A stretch of DNA of 64,000 nt from positions 1,736,001 to 1,800,000 of the forward strand of contig NZ_CP040932.1 of assembly GCF_006351965.1 (NCBI RefSeq), read 5' to 3'. The notes beneath the pieces are model-generated. The model was not told where the DNA came from. It saw only the letters and a list, made by a program, of their open reading frames with translations, and searched no databases. Position 1 is the stretch's first letter, and every line of letters starts with the position of its first letter. Positions 43,197 through 53,273 of this stretch are shown here, piece by piece. The stretch is from Oceanicola sp. D3 (lineage in GTDB: Bacteria; Pseudomonadota; Alphaproteobacteria; Rhodobacterales; Rhodobacteraceae). Made by a program: the position numbers and the translations under genes.

Positions 43197-43577
43197 TCAG
43201 GGCTGGAGGCTGAGCCAGAGGGCGCGGATGATGGCCATGGAGGCCTCGTCGGGGTGGGGGAGTGCCGCGCCGGTGCAATCGCGGGCCAGCGCGATGTTGC
43301 CCAGCCAGAGGCCGAAGCTGTTGCGGATATGGGTGCCGTAGCCGTGGTGGAGCAGGGGCAGGTTTTGCTCGGGCATGGCGGCAAGGCGGCGGCGCTCTTC
43401 GGCGGGCAGCTCGAAGGTGAGGCGGGCCACGGCCTCGGCGCAGGTTGCGGGCCAGTTCGCCACCTCGTCCCGCTCGGCCTGCGCGGGGGCGGGCAGGAGC
43501 AGGGCCGCGAGGGTGGCCAGCGCAACGCAGATGCGCCGGGCGTGGCGGGGCCCGGTGGGATGCATGAGGTGGCCCAT
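43197..43577 (-). CDS. small exported protein (DUF6794-like)
   Basis: A 126-aa protein with a signal peptide ('RRICVALATLAALLLPAPAQA') and a mature domain 'ATCAEAVARLTFEL...LHHGYGTHIRNSFGLWLGN', with 'CTGAALPHPDEASMAIIRALW'. The 'GxxIRNxxGLWxGN' pattern is DUF6794-like. Function is unknown. The start follows the lptD stop after four bases, so it is part of the operon between lptD and surA. Confidence 0.68.
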   Translation of the reverse strand: MGHLMHPTGPRHARRICVALATLAALLLPAPAQAERDEVANWPATCAEAVARLTFELPAEERRRLAAMPEQNLPLLHHGYGTHIRNSFGLWLGNIALARDCTGAALPHPDEASMAIIRALWLSLQP

Positions 43578-43581
43578 GGCT

Positions 43582-45729
43582 TCAGCCCCTGCAACCACGT
43601 GCGAGGTGGCGCTGTGACGCGCGGCCTGCGCCGAAGCCGGAGAGCGACACCTGAAGGCCGATGTCGGTGGTCGGGTCGATGGCGGTGGAGGAAGTGAAGC
43701 GGCGCGAGACCGTAAGATCGACCTCCACACATTCGTTGCGCCATTCGACGCCGAAGGTGGCCTCGGCGGCGCGGTCCTGCTCGACGTCATAGCGCCAGTC
43801 GAGCGAGAGCAGCCAGTTGTCATCCACCTGCCATGCGGTGTCGAGGGTGATCTCGTTCACGTCGAGGGGGCGGTTCTCGAGCGTGTTGGCTTCCATCCAG
43901 ATGTAGGAGCCCGCCATCGAGAGGCTATCGGAGGACCAGGCGGCGCGCAGCTCGTTCTTAGAGAAAGAGAAGTTGTCATCAAAGAGGGCGCGGTTGGTGA
44001 GGGTCAGCCGGTTGGGCAGCTGGAGTTGCACCGCTGCGAGCCAGTCGGATTTGGTGCCTTCCAGCCCGGGGTAGCCGGTGAACTGGCCAAGGTCTTCGGA
44101 GCGGATGATCCGCCCGAGGGTGACGCCGAGGGTCCAGCCGCTGGAATCGAAACGGGTCCAGCGCAGGCCGAGGTTGGTGCGCAACCCGCGCTCGTAGACA
44201 TCGCCGCCGGGGAAGCGGTCGAGCGAGAAGAGGTTGCCTTCGTCGAACTCGAGCAGGGTGCTTTCATCGTTGGGCAGGTCGGTGTCGCTTTCGCCAGTCC
44301 ATGCCAGTTGCACGATGGGCTCGAGGATGTGGGTGGCCCGGGCGCCGCGGCGGATGAAGGGCCAGCGCAGCTCGACGGCGGCCTGGGGTGTGACTTCGAA
44401 GACCGAGTCGGAATAGCCCGCGTCATCGGCCACATCGGTGAAGTCGAAATTCAGCGCCCCGAGCGCCCCGATCATGATGCCGTTATCCAGCAGCCAATCG
44501 CGCCGCCAGTCGAGCCGGGCGGAGGCGCGGGTGACATCGCGGCCATCGACGATGAGATCGCTATCGGCGCTGTCGATATCCAGATCGGAGCGGCGGTAGT
44601 GGTGGTGCAGATCGAAGGCGAAGCCCGCGGAGCCGCCGAGCCAGCCCGGCGTGAAGCGGTTTTCGTAGTGCAGGTCGGCGGTGATGGTGGGCTGGGTCTG
44701 GTTGCTTTCGCTGTCGCGCAGCGAGCGGTAGGCGGTGATATTGGCGCGGAAGTTCTGGTCGCGCCGGGTGCGGGCGATCTCGACAGCGCTGTCGAGCCGG
44801 TCCTTGTCGGAATAGCCGTAGTCGAGCAGGTAGCCGGTGTCGGAGACGGTCTCGACGTCGAAGGAGAGGGTGTAGCCGCGCCCGATGTCGAACTGGCCTT
44901 GGGTGAAGAGGTAGCTGCGCAGCTCGCCTTCGCGGATGTCATCCTCGGAGACCGCGCCTTCAAACGAGAGCGTGCCGGCGCGGAAGGCGCGGCGGAAGCG
45001 ATATTCCAGCGTGCGGGTGGAATTGGTGGAGACGTAGGGTGTGAGGGTGAGGTCAGCGTGGGGGCCGAGAGTGATGAAATAGGGGATCTTCACCCCGAAG
45101 CCGAGCGCATCGGTGGAGCGGAAGGTGGGGGCCAGAAAGCCTGTGGAGCGCTTCAGCGTGGGGTCGGGCAGGCGCAGGCGGGGCAGATACATGATCGGCA
45201 CGCCGGCCACCTCGAAGCGCGCGCCATCGAAGTAGAGCTGCCGTTCCTGCTCGTCGTGGATGATCCGCTTGGCGCGGATCTGCCAGAGCGGCACCGGGCG
45301 CTTGCCGCAGACCTGACAGGTTGAGGCGACGGTTTTGTAGAGCTGGGTGTAGCGGCCGTTGACCCGGTTGATCTCGACGGCGGCAAGCTGGAGCTGCTGG
45401 TTGAGCACCATGCGGGCGGAGCGCAGGAGGCCGTTCTTCAGGTCGGTCGAGAGCGCGGCGTCGGAGGCGAGGATCACCGTATCCGCGCCGTCGTTGAGGG
45501 TGATGGGCCCGTCGATCACCAGCATATTGGTGCTTTGGTCATAGACGATACGTCCGGCGGTCATCCGGGTGTCGCCCTGGATCACCTCGACGTTGCCGGT
45601 GGCGATCAGCCTGTCATTTCCGGCAATCTCCACCCGGTCAGCCAGCAGCACCGCCTCTTCGGACTGCTGGGCACTGGCGGGGCCGATGAGCAGGGCGAAG
45701 AGGCCTAGCGTGGCGAGGAGCCGCAGCAT
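43582..45729 (-). CDS. lptD: LPS-assembly outer-membrane protein LptD
   Basis: A 715-aa outer-membrane protein. After a signal peptide (about 1-20) comes the periplasmic LptD N domain ('VLLADRVEIAGNDRLIATGNVEV', OstA repeats), a C-x-x-C segment ('STCQVCGK') for the disulfides with C-terminal cysteines, and a long beta-barrel with alternating pattern to the end. It inserts LPS into the outer leaflet with LptE. It overlaps lptG by one base. Confidence 0.95.
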   Translation of the reverse strand: MLRLLATLGLFALLIGPASAQQSEEAVLLADRVEIAGNDRLIATGNVEVIQGDTRMTAGRIVYDQSTNMLVIDGPITLNDGADTVILASDAALSTDLKNGLLRSARMVLNQQLQLAAVEINRVNGRYTQLYKTVASTCQVCGKRPVPLWQIRAKRIIHDEQERQLYFDGARFEVAGVPIMYLPRLRLPDPTLKRSTGFLAPTFRSTDALGFGVKIPYFITLGPHADLTLTPYVSTNSTRTLEYRFRRAFRAGTLSFEGAVSEDDIREGELRSYLFTQGQFDIGRGYTLSFDVETVSDTGYLLDYGYSDKDRLDSAVEIARTRRDQNFRANITAYRSLRDSESNQTQPTITADLHYENRFTPGWLGGSAGFAFDLHHHYRRSDLDIDSADSDLIVDGRDVTRASARLDWRRDWLLDNGIMIGALGALNFDFTDVADDAGYSDSVFEVTPQAAVELRWPFIRRGARATHILEPIVQLAWTGESDTDLPNDESTLLEFDEGNLFSLDRFPGGDVYERGLRTNLGLRWTRFDSSGWTLGVTLGRIIRSEDLGQFTGYPGLEGTKSDWLAAVQLQLPNRLTLTNRALFDDNFSFSKNELRAAWSSDSLSMAGSYIWMEANTLENRPLDVNEITLDTAWQVDDNWLLSLDWRYDVEQDRAAEATFGVEWRNECVEVDLTVSRRFTSSTAIDPTTDIGLQVSLSGFGAGRASQRHLARGCRG

Positions 45730-46838
45730 CAGCCGTCCTCCAGGTGCAAGAGCAGGGCGAGTGAGGCGAGGATGCCCGCGACGGGGGGCGTCCATGCGGC
45801 CATGGTCACGGGGATCTGGCCGTTCTCGCCGAGGATCTGGGCGAAGTTGCGGATGAAGTAGAGCGCGAGGCCGAGCATCAGCGCCAGCAGCACCATCAGC
45901 CCGGTCTTGCCGAACCGCGTATGCCGCATGGTGAAGCCCGCCCCCACAAGCACCATGGCCATCAGGAACAGCGGCAGGGCCAGCTCCATCTGCATCCACA
46001 CCTTATGCAGACGGGCCGAGAACCCGGCGCCTTCGAGGTTGGCGATGAAGCCGGGCAGCTCCCAGATCGGGATGGCCGAGGGGGTGCCGAAGCTGTCGCG
46101 GATCTGGTCGAGGGTGAGGGCGGAGGGCAGCTCCATCTCCACCGCGCGGGAGGAGGCGGCCTCTGGGTTGGGCACGCCGACCAGCGGCCAGACCTTGGCG
46201 TTTTCCAGCACCCAGCGGCCCGGCTCCAGCCGCGCTGCTGCCGCTTCGATGCGCTGAACCGGCCCCTGCACCTCGGCCCCTGCGGGCGCGAAGCTGAGGA
46301 AGGTCACGCCTTCGAAGGTGGTGCCGTCGAGATTGGCGCGTGCCGCGCGGATCACCGTTTGGCCCTCTGGCCCGCCCTGACGCAGCCAGAGCCCTTCGCC
46401 CGAGATTGAAAGCACCGAGCCGCCGCCCGATGACAGGTCGGCTGCCTTTTGCTCGTAGCGCACCTGCGTGGCGGCGACGATGGGGTTCATCACCGCGATC
46501 CCCAGCCCGCCGAGCAGCAGCGCCACCACCACCGGAGAGACCAGCGCCCGGAGCGCCGAGCGCCCGGCGGCGCGGGTCACCACCAGCTCGGAGCTGCGGG
46601 CCAGCCCGAGGAAGAGCACCAGCGTGGCCAGCAGCACGATCAGCGGCAGGATGCGGTAGAGCGTTTGCGGCACGGAGAGCAGCGAGAGCTCCAGCGCGCC
46701 GCCAAAGCTGATGCCGGTATCGGAGAAGCGCCGCAGTTGATCGACGATATCGAGCAGGGTCAGCAGCAGGCCGAAGACCGCGAAGACGCCGAACAGGGCG
46801 AGGGCAAATTTTCGGGCGAAGTAGAAGTGGAGCTTCAT
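45729..46838 (-). CDS. lptG: LPS export ABC transporter permease LptG
   Basis: A 369-aa permease with three N-terminal and three C-terminal transmembrane helices flanking a periplasmic jellyroll domain (about 140-270). N terminus 'FYFARKFALALFGVF'. With LptF and LptB it extracts LPS from the inner membrane. It lies 52 bp from lptF. Confidence 0.93.
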   Translation of the reverse strand: MKLHFYFARKFALALFGVFAVFGLLLTLLDIVDQLRRFSDTGISFGGALELSLLSVPQTLYRILPLIVLLATLVLFLGLARSSELVVTRAAGRSALRALVSPVVVALLLGGLGIAVMNPIVAATQVRYEQKAADLSSGGGSVLSISGEGLWLRQGGPEGQTVIRAARANLDGTTFEGVTFLSFAPAGAEVQGPVQRIEAAAARLEPGRWVLENAKVWPLVGVPNPEAASSRAVEMELPSALTLDQIRDSFGTPSAIPIWELPGFIANLEGAGFSARLHKVWMQMELALPLFLMAMVLVGAGFTMRHTRFGKTGLMVLLALMLGLALYFIRNFAQILGENGQIPVTMAAWTPPVAGILASLALLLHLEDG

Positions 46839-46890
46839 GGGTGAAGCCTCCGCGCGGCAGGGGCCAGCGCCATGTGGCAGCAGCGGCGGG

Positions 46891-48021
46891 TCATGCGGGG
46901 GCCTCCGCCTTGCGCCGCCGGGTGAACATGAAGGGCCGGTCAGCATACCACAGCAGCGCCGCGGTGATCGCCAGCCCCACCGCCACCGGCAGGTAGACCA
47001 CCGGCCAGAGCGCGGCATCCTTGCGCGCGGCCCCTGCGGCCACCGTCTCCAACACCTGCACCACGATCAGCAGCCCCACCGCCACGAGAATCTGTCGCCA
47101 GACCCCGAAGCGGGAGAATCCGCCGGTGATCAGCGTGGCAAAGCCGATCAGGGCCGCCACCAGCGCCGTAAACGGCTGCGCGATGCGCAGGTTGCCCTCA
47201 TAGGTAAACTCGGCCCGGGTGCGCCCGGTGATCTCCAGCGCCTCCTCTGTGGGAGAGAACAGCGCCGCCGTCGGGTAGTGGCGGATATCGGTGCGGGCGT
47301 AGGCGGAGGAGGTGATGAGCGCGCCGATGTCGTAGGAAAAGTCGGAGAAGGCGGTGGTGAAGAGCCGCTCTGTCTCGGCCGAGAGGGTTTGCGCGGCGCC
47401 GTCGAACATCACCAGTTTCGGCCCGGTCTCCTGGCGCACGAGGAAGGCGCGGGCGGCGGTGTAGGTGGTGCGCTCGTCGGGGTTGCGGGCATCGGAGAGG
47501 AACACATCGCGCAGTTCGCCCTCGGGAGAGATCTCGCGGATGTAGAAGGTGATGCCGGAGGCGGGGTGCAGGAACTGGCCCTCGGTGAGGAAGCGGGCGG
47601 TGATGTTATTGGCGATTTCTGATTGCCGCTCGGCCAGTTGGCCGCGCGAGGCGGGCACCAGCACATGCACCAGAACCGCCATCAGCAGCGCCACGAAGAG
47701 CCCGAAGAACAGCACCGGCCGCGCCATCCGCCAGGACGAGAAGCCGGTGGCCTGGATGACCACCAGCTCGCTTTCCGAAGCCAGCCGGTTGGTGGCATAG
47801 ACCGTGGCCACGAAGGCAGCCATCGGCAGCACGAGGCGGATCACGTTGGGCAGCGAGAGCGCGGTGAACTCCACGAACACGCCCGCCGACTGGCCGTCTG
47901 CGATGAGCTGGTCAAACAGGATCACCGCGCGGTTGACCCAATAGACCGAGACGAGCACGAGCGAGAAGAAGCCGAACAGCACCAGAAGTTGGGAGAGGAT
48001 ATAGCGGTCGTATCTCGGCAC
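46891..48021 (-). CDS. lptF: LPS export ABC transporter permease LptF
   Basis: A 376-aa permease of the same fold as LptG: 'RYILSQLLVLFGFFSLVLVSVYWVNRAVILFDQ' spans TM1, followed by 'LPMAAFVATVYATNRLASESELVVIQATG', a periplasmic domain and three C-terminal helices ('LLIVVQVLETVA'). No ATG is available near the conserved N terminus, so I use GTG 48021. First gene of the operon, diverging from the FAD monooxygenase. Confidence 0.92.
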   Translation of the reverse strand: MPRYDRYILSQLLVLFGFFSLVLVSVYWVNRAVILFDQLIADGQSAGVFVEFTALSLPNVIRLVLPMAAFVATVYATNRLASESELVVIQATGFSSWRMARPVLFFGLFVALLMAVLVHVLVPASRGQLAERQSEIANNITARFLTEGQFLHPASGITFYIREISPEGELRDVFLSDARNPDERTTYTAARAFLVRQETGPKLVMFDGAAQTLSAETERLFTTAFSDFSYDIGALITSSAYARTDIRHYPTAALFSPTEEALEITGRTRAEFTYEGNLRIAQPFTALVAALIGFATLITGGFSRFGVWRQILVAVGLLIVVQVLETVAAGAARKDAALWPVVYLPVAVGLAITAALLWYADRPFMFTRRRKAEAPA

Positions 48022-48151
48022 GCGGACTGCCCCGGCGGTGTTGTTCTGGTTGCCGCGAAATCTAGCGGATCGCGCGCGGGGTTGAAACAGGCAATGATGC
48101 CGGGGCAGGCTGGCTGTGCGGAAGCAATGCAAGCTGCGGAAGGTGGCCGGG

Positions 48152-49426
48152 ATGGGCGAAGCGCCGGAGTACGACTGCGTCATCGCCGGCGGCGGGCCTG
48201 CCGGGATGATCGCGGGCCTGCTGTTTGCCCGCGCCGGCTGCCGGGTGCTTGTGCTGGAGAAGCATGGCGACTTCCTGCGCGACTTTCGCGGCGACACGGT
48301 GCACCCCTCCACCCTCGACATCTTCGGAGACCTTGGCCTGCTCGACAGCTTTCTTGCGCTGCCCCACAACCGCCTGCCGCGCCTTGGCGGGGTGTTTGGC
48401 GAGGAGCGGGTGGCGGTGGCGGATTTCTCCCGGCTGAAGGCACGCTGCCGGTTCATCGCGATGGTGCCGCAGTGGCACCTGCTGAATTTCATCGCGCGCA
48501 CCGCCGCGCAGCTGCCCGGCTTCGAGTTGCGGATGAATGCAGAGGTGACCGGGCTGGTCGAGCAGGAACCGGGCGGCCCGGTGACTGGCGTGACGGTGCG
48601 GGAGGAGGGCACCGAGCGCCGCGTCACTGCGCGGCTGGTGATTGGGGCGGACGGGCGGCACAGCCGGGTGCGGCAGGCCGCTGGGCTGCCGATGAAGGAG
48701 GTGGGCGCGCCGATTGACGTGCTCTGGTTTTCGCTGCCTCGCCCGGGGGGCGACACGCGCGGGAGCGAACCCGAGCCGCTGTTGCGCAGCCGGGGCGGGC
48801 GCATCTTGGTGACCATCGACCGGGGTGACTACTTTCAATGTGCCTATGTCATCCGCAAGGGCGGGGCGGCGCAGGTGCGGGCGGAGGGGATCGAGGCCTT
48901 TCGCCGCAAGGTGGCCGAGACGGTGCCGGATTTTGCCGGGGTGGTGGACAGGCTGGAGGACATCGAGGCGCTCAAGCTGCTGACCGTGCGGATGGACCGG
49001 CTGACGAAATGGTCGCGCCCGGGATTGGTGATGATCGGTGACGGGGCGCATGCGATGTCGCCCGTGGGCGGGGTGGGCATTAACCTTGCGGTGCAGGATG
49101 CCGTGGCCGCCGCCAATCTGCTGGCCGGTCCGCTGGCGGAGGGGCGGCTGGAGGAGGTGGACCTTGAGGCCCTGCGCCGCCGCCGCGCCTGGCCAACACG
49201 CGCGACCCAGGCTTTGCAGGGGCTGATACAGAACCGGCTTCTTGGCCCGATCCTGGAGCGCGGTGACGGGCCCCGCGCGCGGCGCGACCGCGCTCCGATG
49301 GTGCTGCGGCTGGTTTCATCCCTGCCTTGGCTGCAACGCCGGGTGGGCGCGGTGGTGGGCCTTGGGCTGCGCCCGGAGCGGCCACTTTCGCCCGAACGCC
49401 ACCGGCTGACACCCCCCGGAGGGTGA
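48152..49426 (+). CDS. FAD-dependent monooxygenase (PHBH-type)
   Basis: A 424-aa flavoprotein: Rossmann 'VIAGGGPAGMIAGLLFARAG', 'DFRGDTVHPSTLDIFGDLGL', 'RLVIGADGRHS' and 'VMIGDGAHAMSPVGGVGINLAVQDA' (the GD and DG motifs). It belongs to aromatic-ring and related hydroxylases; no substrate can be named. It interrupts an otherwise standard lptFG/pepA divergent junction. ATG 48152 is chosen with AAGGTGGCCGGG upstream. Confidence 0.87.
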   Translation: MGEAPEYDCVIAGGGPAGMIAGLLFARAGCRVLVLEKHGDFLRDFRGDTVHPSTLDIFGDLGLLDSFLALPHNRLPRLGGVFGEERVAVADFSRLKARCRFIAMVPQWHLLNFIARTAAQLPGFELRMNAEVTGLVEQEPGGPVTGVTVREEGTERRVTARLVIGADGRHSRVRQAAGLPMKEVGAPIDVLWFSLPRPGGDTRGSEPEPLLRSRGGRILVTIDRGDYFQCAYVIRKGGAAQVRAEGIEAFRRKVAETVPDFAGVVDRLEDIEALKLLTVRMDRLTKWSRPGLVMIGDGAHAMSPVGGVGINLAVQDAVAAANLLAGPLAEGRLEEVDLEALRRRRAWPTRATQALQGLIQNRLLGPILERGDGPRARRDRAPMVLRLVSSLPWLQRRVGAVVGLGLRPERPLSPERHRLTPPGG

Positions 49427-49503
49427 CGCTTCGCCAGCCCCCCTTTTCCTTCGGGGCGGTTTCGCCCTAGCTATGTGCGGCACGCAACCAAAGGAGTCGC
49501 CCC

Positions 49504-50964
49504 ATGACCGATCTGCCCCGCTTTACCCTGAAGGAAACAGATATCGACGCCATCGCAGGGGCTGAGGGCCGGGTGGTGGTGCTGGTGCCCGACAATGGCA
49601 CGCTCGATGTGCCCGCCCGCCGGGTGAACCGGCTGACCCGGGGTGCGCTGAAGCGATTGGTGGAGAGCGAGGCCTGGGGCAAGGTGGAAGAGGGCGAAGC
49701 GACCGAGCTGACATGGCCTGCGGGCATGGAAGCCCAGGCGGTGCAGGTGGTGCGCCTGTCGCGCCGCCCGACGCTGGAGGCGGCCCGCAGGGCGGGTGCG
49801 GCCATTGGCAAGGCCGCCGGGGAGGGCCCGGTGCTGGTGCTGGCGGGCGCGGTCAAGCGCGCGGATGCGCTGCTGCTGGGGGCCTTGCTGGGGGCCTATG
49901 ACTACGTGGAGATGACCTCGAAGGCGCCCAAGGCCCCGGTTGAGATCACCATGATGCTGGCAAAGCCTGAAGAGGTGGACGGCACCGAGGTGCAGGCGAT
50001 GGCCGGGGGCGTGGCCTTTACCCGGGATCTCGTGAACGCGCCTGCCAATGTGCTGACCACCACCAGCTTTGCCGACCGGCTGAAGGCGCTGGAGGGCGAT
50101 GGCCTGACGGTGGAGGTGCTGGAGGAAGACGAGCTGGAGAAGCTCGGCATGGGCTGCCTGCTGGGCGTGGGCGAGGGCTCGGAGAGCCCCTCCAAGGTCG
50201 TGGTGATGCAGTGGAATGGCGGCGGAGACGAACCGCCCTTGGCGCTGGTGGGCAAGGGCGTTGTCTTTGACACTGGCGGCATCAGCCTCAAGCCTGCGGG
50301 CGGCATGGAAGACATGACGATGGACATGGGCGGCGCCGGTGTTGTCAGCGGCGTGATGCAGCTGGTGAAAGAGCGCAAGGCCAAGGCCAACGTGGTGGGG
50401 CTCGTGGGCCTCGTGGAGAACATGCCCGACGGGCGCGCGCAACGGCCCGGTGACATTGTGACCAGCATGAAGGGCGACACGGTTGAGGTGATCAACACCG
50501 ATGCCGAGGGCCGCCTCGTTCTGGCCGATGTGATGTGGTACGCGCAGGAGCGCTTCAAGCCCGCCGCGATGGTGGACTTGGCCACGCTGACGGGGGCGAT
50601 CATTGTGGCGCTGGGGCATGAGAACGCGGGCGTCTTCTCCAACGACGACCGGTTTGCCGGGGCCTTCCTGAAGGCCGCCGAGGCCGAGGGCGAGGGCGCG
50701 TGGCGGATGCCGCTGGGCAAGGCCTATGCCAAGCTGCTTAAGAGCCGGAAGGCGGATGTGAAGAACGTGGGCACCCGCTGGGGCGGGTCGATCACGGCAG
50801 CCGAGTTTCTGCGCCGGTTCGTGAAGGAGGAGACCCCGTGGATTCACCTCGACATTGCCGGTGTCGCGCAGCCCGCCGAGGCCCCCGCGCTTGGGCCGAA
50901 AGGGGCCTCTGGCTGGGGTGTGCTGGCGCTCAACCGGCTGATTGCGGATAGCTATGAGGGGTAA
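49504..50964 (+). CDS. pepA: leucyl aminopeptidase
   Basis: A 486-aa M17 zinc aminopeptidase. The N-terminal domain is followed by the catalytic region: 'LVGKGVVFDTGGISLKP', 'DMGGAGVV', 'NMPDGRAQRPGDI', and the family signature 'NTDAEGRLVLAD'. It cleaves N-terminal residues from peptides and can bind DNA in some bacteria. AAGGAG precedes ATG 49504. Co-oriented with holC 6 bp downstream. Confidence 0.95.
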   Translation: MTDLPRFTLKETDIDAIAGAEGRVVVLVPDNGTLDVPARRVNRLTRGALKRLVESEAWGKVEEGEATELTWPAGMEAQAVQVVRLSRRPTLEAARRAGAAIGKAAGEGPVLVLAGAVKRADALLLGALLGAYDYVEMTSKAPKAPVEITMMLAKPEEVDGTEVQAMAGGVAFTRDLVNAPANVLTTTSFADRLKALEGDGLTVEVLEEDELEKLGMGCLLGVGEGSESPSKVVVMQWNGGGDEPPLALVGKGVVFDTGGISLKPAGGMEDMTMDMGGAGVVSGVMQLVKERKAKANVVGLVGLVENMPDGRAQRPGDIVTSMKGDTVEVINTDAEGRLVLADVMWYAQERFKPAAMVDLATLTGAIIVALGHENAGVFSNDDRFAGAFLKAAEAEGEGAWRMPLGKAYAKLLKSRKADVKNVGTRWGGSITAAEFLRRFVKEETPWIHLDIAGVAQPAEAPALGPKGASGWGVLALNRLIADSYEG

Positions 50965-50970
50965 GCCCTG

Positions 50971-51435
50971 ATGGGCAAGGCCATGTTCTATCACCTGACC
51001 CAGCGCCCGCTGGAAGCCACCCTGCCGGTGCTGCTCGAGCGCTCGCTCGCCGCAGGCTGGCGGGTGGCCGTGCGGGGCCGGGACGAGGGGCGGATGGGCT
51101 GGCTGGACGAGGCCCTATGGAAGGGGCCGGATGAGCAGTTTTTGGCCCATGGCCGCGCGGGCGGGCCGCATGACGCGCTGCAGCCGGTGCTGCTGACCAC
51201 GGGCGAGGAGATGCCCAATGGCGCGACCTGCCTGATGGCGGTGGATGGTGCCGGGGTGCAGCCTGATGAGGTGGCCACGCTGGAGCGGGTTTGCGTGCTG
51301 TTTGACGGGCATGACCCGGATGCGGTGCAGCACGCGCGGGGCCAGTGGAAGGCGCTCACCGGGGCGGGCGCGGTGGCCGAATACTGGTCGGAAGAGAGCG
51401 GGCGCTGGGAGAAGAAGGCCGAGAGCGGCGGGTAG
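50971..51435 (+). CDS. holC: DNA polymerase III chi subunit
   Basis: A 154-aa protein. Features of HolC: N-terminal 'MFYHLTQRPLEATLPVLLERSL', 'WRVAVRG', 'LDEALW', 'FLAHG', and C-terminal 'VCVLFDGHDPDAVQHARGQWKAL'. It links the clamp-loader to SSB. The pepA-holC order is the usual one in alphaproteobacteria. Confidence 0.92.
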   Translation: MGKAMFYHLTQRPLEATLPVLLERSLAAGWRVAVRGRDEGRMGWLDEALWKGPDEQFLAHGRAGGPHDALQPVLLTTGEEMPNGATCLMAVDGAGVQPDEVATLERVCVLFDGHDPDAVQHARGQWKALTGAGAVAEYWSEESGRWEKKAESGG

Positions 51436-51449
51436 CGGCTTTTCGGGGT

Positions 51450-51467
51450 GGCGGGACACGTCCCGCC
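51450..51467. terminator. hairpin downstream of holC
   Basis: GGCGGGAC-AC-GTCCCGCC followed by CTAACC. It is shared in style with the hairpin at 20127-20145. There is no T run. A second intergenic motif (GCAAGAAAATGGG) lies at about 51563-51575. Confidence 0.45.
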
Positions 51468-51584
51468 CTAACCATGACGCGCGGGCGGGCAGTTTCGGCC
51501 AGGTTGGTGGCCGGGGGTGCCGAAGGCCCAGAAGAGATTTGGGCCTCCGGCAGGAGATATTTACAGCAAGAAAATGGGCACGGG

Positions 51585-53177
51585 CTACTCGGTGACGCAG
51601 CTGTAGCTGGTGGCGGCGTTGAGGTCGTTTGCGCCTTCGTTCAGCCGGGCAAAAGCCGGGTATTCGCACATCGGGCGGCTGCGGCCTGCGGTGGCTTCGG
51701 CGGCGTCCGTCATGACGAGGCCCTCGGGGGCGGTGCCCTCTTCGACCCAGGCGTCGAGCGCATCGAGGCTCGACCAGCGCATCTGGAACTCGCCGGAGCC
51801 GTGGCCGAAGCCGGGCACCAGCCAGAAGCGCATGAAGTCACGCGTGGCCTCTCGGCCCATCTCCGCCACCACGCGTTCGTACCAGTCGACGGTATTGCCG
51901 AAGGGGATGGCGAAATCGGTGGTGCCGTGCATCAGCAGGATCTTGGCGCCCTTATCGGCAAAACCGGACATGTCGGCCTCAACCGCATCGGTGATTTCCG
52001 ACAGTTCGGTAAGGCGGGCGGCGTGGGCCTCTGGGTCGAACTCGATGGTGTTGGCGTCGGGGTCGGCCAGCACGCCGTAGCGGATCATCGGGTCGGCCAG
52101 CACGGCGAGGCCGAAGTTGGCGACCGGGGTTGGCGGGTTGGTGAGCTCGGGCGATGTGCCCATGCCCCAGAGGCCGTAGAGATCGCCCGCGAGGTAGATC
52201 GGCCAGCCGGAGAAGCCTGTTGCGCCGCCTTGCAGGGGCGGGGTTTCGGTGCGGGTGGCGATCACATCGAGCGCGGTGATCTGGGCTTGGGTGAGGCATT
52301 GGCCTTCTTGCGCGCTGTCGCCTTCGCAGGCGAGGCTTTGCACGTCGAAGGCAGCCTCACAGGCGGCGATATTGCCGATCAGCCGGTCTTCTGCGCCGTC
52401 GAGACCATCACAGGCGGCGAAGACCGCACTGTTGAGCAGCTCGACATCGGCGGGGGACATATAGGCGCCCTCGGCGTAGAAGGCTTGGCCCGCGCGGATG
52501 CCTGACAGCTGGAGGCCGACGAAGGGGTTGGCGGGGTGGGTGACGAGGGCACCGTCATAATCATCGGGCCAGCGCTGGATGGCGATCATCGCCTCGTGGC
52601 CGCCTTGGGAGCTGCCTTGGAAGTAGGTGCGGCTTGGGGCCTCGCCGTAGAAGGCGGTGAGGGCGGCCATTGCGGTGTCGCGGGTTTTCTTCAGCTGTTC
52701 GCCACCGAAGTTGCGCAGGGATTCCTCGTTGAGCATGAACTCGCCCGAGAGCGAGGAGCCGGATTGGTGGCCGCTGTCGCTGCCCCATGTGGCGTAGCCT
52801 TTTTCGAGCGGGGTTGGCTCGACCTCGGGGTTGAACTTGGCTTGGGCGAGACCGGTGACGAGGCTGCCGTTGTAGCCGCCGCCGCCGTAGTGCAGGGCCT
52901 TGCCGTTCCACTCGGCGGGCAGGTTGACCTGAAAGTTGATGTCGGGTGCCGATGGATCGACCGGGTCGATTGCGCCGTTCAGCTGACAGTAGGGGACCGG
53001 GGCCTCGATGAAGGCGGCGGTGTGAATGTCGGCGCCGCTGCTGGGCAGGCCGATGGCCTCGGGCGGCACGGAGAGGCCGCGCAGGGCGGTGCAGCCCTTG
53101 GCATCGGGGGCGGCGGTGGCGAGGCCGGGGCTGGTGGCAAGCAGCAGCGCGGCCGCGGTGAAGCGGGTGCGTTTCAT
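51585..53177 (-). CDS. secreted tannase/feruloyl esterase family protein
   Basis: A 530-aa exported protein with a signal peptide ('AAALLLATSPGLATA'). The tannase family layout is visible: 'CTALRGL', 'PYCQLNGAID', 'LHYGGGGYNGS', nucleophile in 'FQGSSQGGHEAM' (G-x-S-x-G), 'ILLMHGTTDFAIPFGNT' (acid) and 'VPGFGHGSGEF' (His). It would cleave phenolic or related esters outside the cytoplasm, consistent with use of plant- or algae-derived aromatics. GAGGAA precedes ATG 53177. Confidence 0.88.
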   Translation of the reverse strand: MKRTRFTAAALLLATSPGLATAAPDAKGCTALRGLSVPPEAIGLPSSGADIHTAAFIEAPVPYCQLNGAIDPVDPSAPDINFQVNLPAEWNGKALHYGGGGYNGSLVTGLAQAKFNPEVEPTPLEKGYATWGSDSGHQSGSSLSGEFMLNEESLRNFGGEQLKKTRDTAMAALTAFYGEAPSRTYFQGSSQGGHEAMIAIQRWPDDYDGALVTHPANPFVGLQLSGIRAGQAFYAEGAYMSPADVELLNSAVFAACDGLDGAEDRLIGNIAACEAAFDVQSLACEGDSAQEGQCLTQAQITALDVIATRTETPPLQGGATGFSGWPIYLAGDLYGLWGMGTSPELTNPPTPVANFGLAVLADPMIRYGVLADPDANTIEFDPEAHAARLTELSEITDAVEADMSGFADKGAKILLMHGTTDFAIPFGNTVDWYERVVAEMGREATRDFMRFWLVPGFGHGSGEFQMRWSSLDALDAWVEEGTAPEGLVMTDAAEATAGRSRPMCEYPAFARLNEGANDLNAATSYSCVTE

Positions 53178-53273
53178 GGTGGTTCCTCCCTTGGTGCGCC
53201 GTGGCGGCGCGTGGCTCAAGGGTCGGGCGTGGCGGTGCGGTGCGCCAATTAAAAAGATGCTGAGGGCATAGAA